This document shows positions 5,759-11,363 of a stretch of 11,363 nt of DNA, one piece after another. Source of the DNA: Symbiodinium natans (taxonomy: Eukaryota > Sar > Dinophyceae > Suessiales > Symbiodiniaceae); assembly GCA_905221605.1 (NCBI GenBank), contig CAJNDS010000587.1:97501-108863 (forward strand). The letters run 5' to 3'. Below the pieces are notes generated by a model, which saw only the letters and a program-made list of their open reading frames with translations, did no database searches and was not told the DNA's origin. The position numbers and the translations under genes were made by a program. How positions within the stretch are numbered: the first letter of the stretch is position 1; each line of letters begins with the position of its first letter.

Positions 5759-6493
5759 TCAACAAGCTCCCCGTAACAAGAGAGGTCCGGAGTTCACAGG
5801 CTGAACCACAAAGTCTCCCTGACGGTGGGGAGCAAAGAGCCATCGTCTGGCCCTACACGTACGTTGCTTTTGCGCGCGTATTGCTTTGCAAGAGGGGAAC
5901 TTGCCGGCCGGTGACCTGTCTTGGCATGCGCCATGTGCTTGCGACCGAAGTGTGACCCAGCCGCGTTGACTTGTGCGTTCTTGGATGCCGCCCTCAGAAG
6001 TAGGCGTGGCCTCAGATTTCAGAGCTTGCCGCACTGGGGTGCTGAGAGACTTGGGCTTTGAACGCCCTGATATTGGCACAGAAGCGGCACTGCATTCAAC
6101 AGTGTGGTCTATATCGAAAGCACGCATACGCGGTTGCTGGCTCGCCGCACCTCCGCTGCGGCAGCAGCCGATTTAACATGAGACGTCTGGGCTGTGTAAG
6201 TGCACGCTCAGAGTGCTATTCTTGCTTCCGGCACAATGCCCTTCCTTGATGGGTGCTTTGTGCGCGCTGTCGAGCTGCAATTCTGACCCTGGCCCAGGAG
6301 CTTTCTGTGTAGGGTTCTTTGCACCACGGCATTGGTCAGCGACGTCCGTGGTGACAGCATGATATCCCGCAGAAACACGCTGTGTCCCGCCCATCTCTGA
6401 ATCTTTGAGAGTGTCTATTCCCACATGCGCGATGAGGGGCTTGCGGGTACTGCCGAGTCGTGAAAGTCTTTCCTCTATCTTGTGCCCGGGAAC
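5759..6493 (-). pseudogene. Candidate gene or pseudogene with one in-frame TAA, unknown
   Basis: On the minus strand one frame is open from 6493 (just after a TGA at 6494-6496) to a stop at 5759-5761, about 245 codons, interrupted once by TAA at 6173-6175. Codon use looks like coding sequence. An internal ATG (6127) begins MRAFDIDHTVECSAASVPIS, and the downstream half is basic and rich in Arg, Lys, Ser and Gln. A short intron could remove the TAA: CTGCTGCCGCAG lies about 15 bases after it on the minus strand and is acceptor-like. Otherwise it is a nonsense-mutated pseudogene. No domain recognised. Plus-strand frames here (5973-6249) are shorter. Confidence 0.3.
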
Positions 6494-6580
6494 TCAGTGT
6501 TGCTGTGGACGGCAATCCATGAGCGCTCCTCCAACGGCGCTGTTGAAGGCTGCCGAGTAGATTTCCGGAGCAAAGGGGCC

Positions 6581-6662
6581 TCCCGCAATCTCCTGTGCGT
6601 GGGAAACCCTAAGCCCTAAACCTTAAACCCTAAGCCTTAAACCCTAAACCCTAAGCCTGAAG
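6581..6662. repeat. Telomeric array of variant units, C-strand, with edge hairpin
   Basis: Eight heptamers in perfect register (6607-6662) in the order CCCTAAG, CCCTAAA, CCTTAAA, CCCTAAG, CCTTAAA, CCCTAAA, CCCTAAG, CCTGAAG. The CCCTAAG variant comes every third unit, a 21-base higher-order period. At the left edge TCCC and GCA (6581-6587) pair with TGC and GGGA (6596-6604, two-base bulge). Confidence 0.9.
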
Positions 6663-6752
6663 ACTTGTGCAAGGGCTGGCTGATCTTGGAGCGCACCGCA
6701 AGGAGCGGCTGACATACCTTTCTGGAGCACAGTTGGGCAAATGCAGCCGGGG

Positions 6753-6767
6753 AGGCTCTTGTAGCCT
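6753..6767. other. Small hairpin AGGCT-CTTGT-AGCCT
   Basis: A perfect 5-bp stem with a 5-base loop ending 14 bases before the next telomeric array. It is short enough to be chance. Confidence 0.4.
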
Positions 6768-6780
6768 TGGCTCTGGCGCA

Positions 6781-6855
6781 ACCCTAAACCCTAAACCCTA
6801 AACCCTAAACCCTAAACCCTAAACCCTAAACCCTAAACCCTAAAACCCCCTGGTG
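6781..6855. repeat. Interstitial telomeric array, C-strand, 9 perfect units
   Basis: CCCTAAA nine times from 6782 to 6844, then AACCCCC and the word CCCTGGTG (6848-6855), whose exact complement CACCAGGG stands at the inner edge of the opposite array (6961-6968). Confidence 0.97.
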
Positions 6856-6960
6856 TTCTGTCAGGGTTCGGGAGCGAAGTGCTATGAGGGTTGCCTGCCA
6901 GCACGCAGCCTGACACGCTCGACAGTCCAGCTCACTCCCAGGCCTCAAAGGCACGAGGTT

Positions 6961-7024
6961 CACCAGGGTTTAGGGTTGAGGGTTTAGGGTTTAGGGTTTA
7001 GGGTTAAAGGTTTAGGGTTTAGGG
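6961..7024. repeat. Interstitial telomeric array, G-strand, ~8 units
   Basis: GGGTTTA units with two variants (GGGTTGA, GGGTTAAAG). It is inverted relative to 6781-6850, with 105 bases between the inner words CCCTGGTG and CACCAGGG. The pair can fold as one long hairpin whose stem starts in the array and continues 5 bases into non-telomeric sequence. Confidence 0.95.
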
Positions 7025-7077
7025 CACTTGCAGGCCCGTGTTTCAAGAGCATGCTTTGCACCTGAAAGTCACAACTG

Positions 7078-7623
7078 TTATCGCGTAGGCGACTTTGCGA
7101 CCGAGCACTCAGACCAGCCCAGCCGCAGACGGAAGCTCATGCTACCATGACCATTATACCCTATAACCCCGTAAAAAGGCCCTTTATAGGGTTGATTTGG
7201 GGGATTGTGGGGCCTAACAACCCATCCTGGCACACGGAGCGGAAATGTTGGTGTCGTGTCCGAGATGCATGCTGTCGGAGTGCGCAACTGGGTACATCTG
7301 GCACAAGCTGGCATGCGTGAGTATGCTGGTGGAAAGTGCCCACGGAGTGTCCGCGCCCGGTACCTTGAAAGCCAGCCGAGTTTATGGCAGAGGTTCCACG
7401 GAAGTTTCAGTGCGCAGTTCCTTGTTTTTTGTATGATATAACCCACACAATCTGCGCAGTCCGCAAGGCCCCATGACATGACATCATGGTATACCCGACC
7501 CAGGCGGAATGTTGGTTGGTCTCCAAGTCTTTTGCTTCCTTTGAGAAATTTGAAGTCGTGGGTGGCCTCTTTCCAGGCAGGATTTGAAGCGGGTTGCAAC
7601 CGCAGCTGGGGAACCCCCGGCAT
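7078..7623 (-). CDS. Longest uninterrupted ORF, unknown protein (181 aa)
   Basis: It runs from a true ATG (minus strand, 7621-7623) to TAA at 7078-7080. Not recognised. The N-terminal third has a mixed charged composition (ATHDFKFLKGSKRLGDQPTF). CxxC pairs appear twice (CADC around residue 56 and CARC around residue 108), but a metal-binding fold cannot be claimed. The C-terminal part is Pro/Gly/Asn-rich. No signal peptide or clear membrane helix. It starts about 65 bases from the array at 7688 and ends about 55 bases from the array at 7024. Two shorter plus-strand frames overlap (7205-7441). A frame of this length could just occur by chance in 11 kb. Confidence 0.3.
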   Translation of the reverse strand: MPGVPQLRLQPASNPAWKEATHDFKFLKGSKRLGDQPTFRLGRVYHDVMSWGLADCADCVGYIIQKTRNCALKLPWNLCHKLGWLSRYRARTLRGHFPPAYSRMPACARCTQLRTPTACISDTTPTFPLRVPGWVVRPHNPPNQPYKGPFYGVIGYNGHGSMSFRLRLGWSECSVAKSPTR

Positions 7624-7687
7624 GACTTGAGCTCGTGATCTTTTCGGCGATCCTTTTCTGGGCGTGTTTCTTCTTATGCCATGTCCA

Positions 7688-7730
7688 GGTTTTAGGGTTT
7701 TAGGGTTTAGGGTTTAGGGTTTAGGGGTTT
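7688..7730. repeat. Interstitial telomeric array, G-strand, ~6 units
   Basis: GGTTTTAGGG, GTTTTAGGG, then regular GGGTTTA units and a final GGGGTTT. Length variants with an extra T or G sit at the ends, as in a decaying array edge. Confidence 0.95.
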
Positions 7731-8040
7731 CATTCCGGCAAGTATCGCATTAAGCATATACGGGTGCAGCCGCGTATCCTGGCTCTCGTTTCCAATGTAA
7801 GCTGCGCTGCAATCCAGCCGGTGAAGCCTCACAGCTGCCACAGGACAAATCTTCTGGTCATGGCCCCTGGCAGGATTTTAACACAGGAAGTGCATATGCA
7901 GTCCACTGCAAGGATCTTCCAGGCAATATTTCTTCTGAAAGGATTCACGGCTCCTGTCCTTTTCGGGCCCTCATGGCACTGATGTAAAACCATACGTCCC
8001 TGCCAGACGTGTGAATTTGCATCCGGCATTTTCCGAGAGA
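7731..8040. other. No gene supported
   Basis: A 72-codon plus-strand frame (7764-7982, GTG first codon) and a minus-strand frame (7829-8050) overlap; neither has a recognisable product. No repeats seen. Confidence 0.4.
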
Positions 8041-8133
8041 CCCTAAACATCCCTAAGCCCTAAAACCTAAAAACCCTACACCCTAAACCCTAAACCCTAA
8101 TTAAACCCCTAAACCCTAAACCCTAAACCTTAA
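8041..8133. repeat. Interstitial telomeric array, C-strand, heterogeneous
   Basis: About 12 units over 93 bases, with CCCTAAG, CCCTACA and CCTTAAG variants and small indels (AT, AA, TTAA). It contains the 30-base block (8071-8100) identical to 3121-3150. Confidence 0.95.
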
Positions 8134-8618
8134 GCAGATGTCGCAGAGCTATCGCCGCTCTGAGCCTGGGAGCTCGACAGGCTCCGTGTTTCCCTCGAGG
8201 TCGCACGGGCGTCGAATGAGGAACGCTGCCGGCTCGCTTTGCATGGCTCTTGTTTTGTTCTTGGGCTGGAACCTGGCGCAGTAAACTGACTGTGGAATGA
8301 TATTTCATAATAGGATAAAAGGACCTGGAAGCGGTCGCAAAACTTTCTCAGCGATCTGCGTCCGTGCGAGCGGTTCTGATGCCATATAGACACCATCGAC
8401 GCAGCCAGGCAAGGCAAGTGTGTGCCAGCGTTCGGCTGTCCAAGCAACGCCGCCCACGTCCTTGTCGGGCCAGCACCGGGTTGCAACGCGGTCTTCCCAC
8501 TTGAAGGTTGTCGTCGCACGGATGCTCCGCTTTGCGAGGCAAGGTGCAGCCTGAGCTCCAGTGAGTGCCGTGTCCTGCATCGGCCCCTACCTGGCATCGC
8601 CTGAGGGCAGCCAAGCAC
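8130..8618 (-). CDS. Weak minus-strand ORF, unknown (162 codons)
   Basis: It is open to a stop at 8130-8132, with GTG as first codon and an ATG (8597) seven codons later. The product is Arg/Ser-rich with no recognised motif. The C-terminal 40 codons are antisense to the signal-anchor-like ORF, and its last codons touch the telomeric array. Most likely a chance frame, listed because of its length. Confidence 0.13.
   Translation of the reverse strand: MLGCPQAMPGRGRCRTRHSLELRLHLASQSGASVRRQPSSGKTALQPGAGPTRTWAALLGQPNAGTHLPCLAASMVSIWHQNRSHGRRSLRKFCDRFQVLLSYYEISFHSQFTAPGSSPRTKQEPCKASRQRSSFDARATSRETRSLSSSQAQSGDSSATSA
8138..8284 (+). CDS. Small ORF with signal-anchor-like end (48 aa), unknown
   Basis: ATG at 8138, four bases after the telomeric array, to TAA at 8282-8284. 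The first half is Ser/Arg-rich (MSQSYRRSEPGSSTGS). The second half carries a basic run (GRRMRN) followed by a hydrophobic stretch (AAGSLCMALVLFLGWNLAQ) of the kind found in signal peptides or signal anchors. It might be a first exon of a secreted protein. The same DNA, diverged, occurs at 8691-8746 with the reading frame kept. A 162-codon minus-strand frame (8130-8618) covers the same bases and competes. No family recognised. Confidence 0.2.
   Translation: MSQSYRRSEPGSSTGSVFPSRSHGRRMRNAAGSLCMALVLFLGWNLAQ
8215..8276 (+). repeat. Dispersed duplication, copy A (partner at 8691-8746)
   Basis: Both copies begin AATGAGGAACG, share GGCTCGCTTTGCATGG and end TTGGG(A)CTGGAACCTGG. Copy A is 62 bases and copy B 56, so the indel is a multiple of three. 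In the ATG frame the copies read MRNAAGSLCM...GWNLAQ and MRNGAGSLCM...DWNLDE. Preserved frame hints at former coding use. Confidence 0.75.
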
Positions 8619-8690
8619 ATGCCTTTATGATATCGTCGTGGAGGGCCACTAAACTACTCCGATGCGCTCAGGCAAGCGCTTTCGCCTGCA

Positions 8691-8746
8691 AATGAGGAAC
8701 GGCGCAGGCTCGCTTTGCATGGATATCTCTTGGGACTGGAACCTGG
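8691..8746 (+). repeat. Dispersed duplication, copy B
   Basis: Second copy, 476 bases downstream of copy A. It lies inside a 66-codon frame (8662-8862, ATG start MRSGKRFRLQMRN), where the hydrophobic core of copy A has been replaced by MDISWDWNLDEL, so it no longer looks like a signal anchor. Confidence 0.75.
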
Positions 8747-9007
8747 ATGAGCTTTGCCTGGGGCACTGCCGGCGTGCAAGGGGAGCGCTGACCAGGCCAC
8801 ATCTTGCAAAACCACATGGCAGTGCTAGACAAACTGTGACCTCACACAGAGAAGTATCCTAAGAGCTATGGCATGCTACAGCCTAAGAGTCCCCCCCATG
8901 ACTCGCCCGTGGGAATGCGATCTCCCTCGAAGAGCACCGAGCACAGACCAGGAGGATGCCACATTTCACGATCTGTGCCTGTAGAGGTTGCCCTAGTCAT
9001 GAGGTTG

Positions 9008-9073
9008 TTTAGGGTTTAGGGTTTAGGTTTTAGGGTTTAGGGTTTAGGGTTTATGGTTTAGGGTTTAGGGTTC
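9008..9073. repeat. Interstitial telomeric array, G-strand, ~9 units
   Basis: TTTAGGG units with two variants (TTTAGG followed by an extra T, and TTTATGG). It forms an outward-facing pair with 8041-8133 across about 870 bases. Confidence 0.96.
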
Positions 9074-9771
9074 TAGCCGTTGCGTCTAGGAATCTTTCCA
9101 GCACATGGAGACGAAGGGCGTGCTTCGCTTCGAGACGTTCCATGTGCCAATCTCGGACAGGCCTGTGGAGCACGGACACAAATAGGATTAGAATCACTTA
9201 TCAGTCAAGTTCTCACGCACTCGGTTGATTGGTCCGTTGCGGAATCTCCAGAAGCGGCGTTGCTTGCACCCTCTCCGTCCTCAAAGCACGGTGCTTGAGG
9301 AAGACGCCGGACTTGCTGTGGGCTTTTGAAGCGGTTCTGTCAAGGTTCTGTCAAGGGCCATAAAGAGTGGCATACTGCAGCCTGAATCCGTGCCTCGAGT
9401 GACCCGGCCGTTTCCTTAACTTTCTTGGTGCACAAATTGCGGAATCCAATCTGTGCTTGTTTGTCTGCACGCACGTGGCGTGTTTCAAGCTGCTGGGACC
9501 CGATCCCAATGCTGCGTCTTTGAAGTCACCGTCAAGGTCCAACAACCGCCTCCCGCGCAAGCGCAGGCGGAGGCGGAGGCTTCCCAAAGCAGGGCCTGCC
9601 ATGGCCTCATCCCGGCATTGCGGGCGGCCCTGTGCCTCCGCATGGCTGGAGGCTTCCCCGGATGAGCTCCTGCGCACGGCACTTGGTTTGCAAGTCTCCG
9701 AAGGCACTTGACACACGTCGTAGGGGCATCGAACTGTACGTGAGCATGTAAAGTCACGCTGCCCAAGCTAG
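9074..9771. other. Gene-poor stretch with conflicting overlapping frames
   Basis: Frames on both strands overlap over 9351-9716, none recognisable and most without an ATG at the start. A triplet-rich stretch AGGCGGAGGCGGAGGC (9565-9580) gives an Arg run in one plus frame and Ala/Cys/Gly runs on the minus strand. Nothing else seen. Confidence 0.4.
9333..9354. repeat. Tandem 11-bp repeat GGTTCTGTCAA x2
   Basis: Two exact adjacent copies (9333-9343, 9344-9354), consistent with simple slippage duplication. Confidence 0.9.
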
Positions 9772-10263
9772 TTAGGCTGGGGACGGTTTTGGGATTAGGC
9801 AGTTTAGGGTTTTGATGGTGAGATTCCGAGAAGGCTGGAAAGCTTCCGTGACAACTTGATGGTCCGGCAATCGGGGAACAGCGCTCACGGTGTTTACAGT
9901 CGCACCATGGAACGACAGAACGAAGATGCGTGCATGCCTTTGAGCAACTCCTTTCGAAGGCCTGTGCGACCGGTGTGACGTGTGTGAGCACTCGTGCGTG
10001 CTAGCAGTTGCCGCAAGCAGGGCCAAGAGTCTGAGCTGGTCCCATGTCAAGTGTCAAAACTGACACGCTGACCCTGTCTCATCATTGCGAAAGCGCAAGG
10101 CCAGTTCTGTTGGAAGTAAAATAATTTCATTGAAGCCCTGCAAGCTTCGTGTATAGTGAAGATCTTGCCCTAGAGAGGTTCTTGCATTCAGAAAAAGAAA
10201 ACATGCGAAACAATTCTTAAGGCCGTCATGCGAGCTTTGTGTTTGCAACCTCTCCTCCCCCAA
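9772..10263 (-). pseudogene. Weak candidate frame with one internal TGA, unknown
   Basis: The minus-strand frame is open across 164 codons with one stop, TGA at 10054-10056. The upstream part contains a stretch of normal protein texture (LQGFNEIILLPTELALRF). The downstream part begins LTWDQLRLLALLAATAST, hydrophobic at its start. No family recognised. The length is within what chance can give. Confidence 0.15.
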
Positions 10264-11034
10264 CCCCCAGCCTGTGTGTTATTTCTTTTGAAGCCTAGCA
10301 ATGAAGATCACCATAAACAGGACTTGCTGCGTTCGAACCACATGCGACGCTCTCAAACAGGTCGCTACCCTGGTTTACCCTGCTCTGCTGCCCTATCACA
10401 GCTAAAACCCAGCTTCAGAGTGTCAGCATTTCTTGCAGTTGTTGCAGTACGTCAGAGACCGCAGGGCAGTAGACCCTGTCCAACTTCGCAGTCTAGATTC
10501 TAGATGATGTGCACGATCAAAGGAGGCAGATGTGTTTTTGAGGCGTTGGTAAGTAGCAGGGGGGCTTGGCATTTACAACCCTCGGCAGCTTCTCCGGGAG
10601 CTTCACCCGCGAGACCCGGAAGTTCCTGCAACTCTATTCTGGCGAGAACTCCACAGTCCATTCCAGGCCACTTTGCTTGGCCGGTAGGAAACGCAGAACG
10701 AACTGCATACTCCAGGCATCGTGGCTCCGAGACGCCGCAGTGGCTCCTAACTAGGAGCGGGGGCACTTTGCCTTCGTGGTTCAACCATTGGCAGCTCCTA
10801 CTTCCTAAACCCCCGGAATCGATCGTGTGCTCAGCCACGCACCTTGACAAGGAAGGCCTGGAACATAGCAATGCTTGCGTAGGCGCATTCCACACATGTT
10901 TTACTGTTCACGCGCCCACGTGCCATTGTGCGCAAGCAAGGACAAAGCAGTCGGCATCAGTCTGCACTTGCACAGGAAGGCGATGTGTTGCTTATGCCTC
11001 GCCTCCTGATCGCGTGCTTTGTGATCCATTTTGA
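10174..11034 (+). pseudogene. Candidate gene or pseudogene with one in-frame TAG, unknown
   Basis: The plus-strand frame is open from 10174 (after TAG at 10171) to a stop at 11032-11034, 287 codons, with one internal TAG at 10501-10503. ATG at 10228 starts MRALCLQPLLPQPPACVLFL, signal-peptide-like. ATG-ATG at 10504 starts the second part. Its middle is Pro/Ser/Arg-rich and its end is Cys-rich (HAPTCHCAQARTK, then CTCTGRRC). No domain recognised. A consensus donor G|GTAAGT at 10549 lies 45 bases into the second part, so the true transcript may splice out here. A 131-codon minus-strand frame (10500-10895) competes. Confidence 0.25.
10549..10554 (+). other. Candidate 5' splice site GTAAGT
   Basis: TTG|GTAAGTAG matches the spliceosomal donor consensus. 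With ATG at 10504 it would close a 15-codon first exon in phase 0. The acceptor-like site at 11360 could be its partner (about 812 bases), also phase 0 with GAT. Unproven. Confidence 0.25.
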
Positions 11035-11050
11035 GTCAACACAACAAAGT

Positions 11051-11068
11051 TCTGTAGGATCTGTAGGG
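11051..11068. repeat. Tandem 9-bp repeat TCTGTAGG(A/G)
   Basis: TCTGTAGGA is followed directly by TCTGTAGGG. The first copy contains the TGTAGGA word clustered at 3775-3924. Confidence 0.7.
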
Positions 11069-11163
11069 AAGATGAGAAAAGGGGACGGGCGAGAAGATGC
11101 TGACCATTGGTGGACGGGTGAAGAAGCTGCGCGAGAAATGTTGCAGGCGCTGTGCAGTAAGAT

Positions 11164-11259
11164 TAAGCCCTAACCCCTAGACCCTAGACCCTAGACCCTA
11201 AACCCTAAACCCTAAACCCTAAACCCTAGACCCTAAACCCTAAACCCTAGTCTACTAGG
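11164..11259. repeat. Telomeric array (C-strand) with CCCTAGA variants and terminal palindrome
   Basis: Eleven heptamers in perfect register from 11168: CCCTAAC, three CCCTAGA, four CCCTAAA, CCCTAGA, two CCCTAAA, then CCCTAG. The last bases form the perfect palindrome CCTAGT CT ACTAGG (11246-11259), which crosses the array edge. Confidence 0.96.
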
Positions 11260-11329
11260 ATCTTCCTGAGCTGGGTCGCCAGACGGTGCTTCGCTGAACA
11301 ACCGGATGTTAAACAAAATATCTCGCCCC

Positions 11330-11360
11330 TTGATTTTATTGGTCTTCCCTTTTCTTCCAG
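11330..11360 (+). other. Candidate 3' splice site (pyrimidine tract + CAG|G)
   Basis: TTGATTTTATTGG precedes TCTTCCCTTTTCTTCCAG ending at 11360, followed by GAT at the window edge. A dense pyrimidine tract with a possible branch site and CAG|G is the textbook acceptor pattern, and the best splice signal in the window. If right, an exon starts at 11361 and the last telomeric array lies in an intron. Confidence 0.5.
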
Positions 11361-11363
11361 GAT

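Noticed and set aside
3685-6493. Stop-codon reassignment to explain frames with single stops
   Set aside because: The internal stops differ between frames (TGA, TAA, TAG) and no consistent sense meaning is visible.
9457-9711. Plus-strand frame with a run of arginines (RKRRRRRR)
   Set aside because: The basic run comes from a GGCGGA-type simple repeat, the start codon is TTG, and two minus-strand frames compete over the same bases.
10320-10345. tRNA B-box-like GGTTCGAAC on the minus strand
   Set aside because: The flanking bases do not pair as a T-arm and no acceptor or anticodon arm can be drawn.
465-11250. Window as a true chromosome end
   Set aside because: Arrays are short, in both orientations, and separated by unrelated sequence on all sides.
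1-11363. CRISPR array or bacterial gene cluster
   Set aside because: There are no spacer-separated identical repeats of suitable length, no operon-like packing and no recognisable bacterial genes; the heptamer repeats are telomeric.

Overview
The window looks like non-coding or gene-poor nuclear DNA of a eukaryote whose telomere repeat is TTTAGGG/CCCTAAA. The dominant signal is 19 separate patches of this heptamer, in both orientations, spread over 11.4 kb. This is not a chromosome end, because unrelated sequence lies between and beyond all patches. TTTAGGG telomeres occur in plants, green algae, dinoflagellates and coccidian apicomplexans. Base composition is about half G+C by eye, and scattered AAACCCT patches are a known feature of repeat-rich parts of Eimeria-type coccidian genomes. 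I therefore favour a coccidian, with a dinoflagellate or another alga as the alternative. This is inference. No protein family, rRNA or tRNA was recognised, so the species is open.

Layout. 1-880: a frame open from the left edge to a stop at 275 (possible last exon), a telomeric patch framed by a 17-bp direct repeat, a C18 tract and a possible exon (539-880). 881-1640: simple AT repeats, two tandem hairpins, a C17A10 tract and three telomeric patches. 1641-3160: weak short reading frames, a 109-bp inverted-repeat element (1871-1979) and four telomeric patches. 3160-3730: no gene seen, but one 104-bp inverted-repeat structure. 3685-4659: a plus-strand frame with only two internal stops, the best candidate for a decayed or intron-split gene. 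4660-5560: telomeric patches with inverted repeats at their edges. 5759-6493 minus: a second long frame with one internal stop. 6581-7030: three telomeric arrays, two of them facing outward around a 110-bp core. 7078-7623 minus: the longest uninterrupted reading frame (181 codons). 7688-9073: three arrays, a short signal-anchor-like ORF and a diverged dispersed duplication. 9074-11363: weak ORFs, a plus-strand frame with one internal stop (10174-11034), a final array rich in the CCCTAGA variant, and a convincing 3' splice-site-like sequence at the right edge.

I see no operon or pathway. The coherent story is genomic rather than enzymatic: many small telomeric insertions, several bounded by direct repeats or by short inverted repeats, as would be expected if telomeric DNA were added at breaks or at hairpin-forming sites. 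All coding calls are tentative. They rest on open frames, codon texture and splice-like signals, not on recognised homology.
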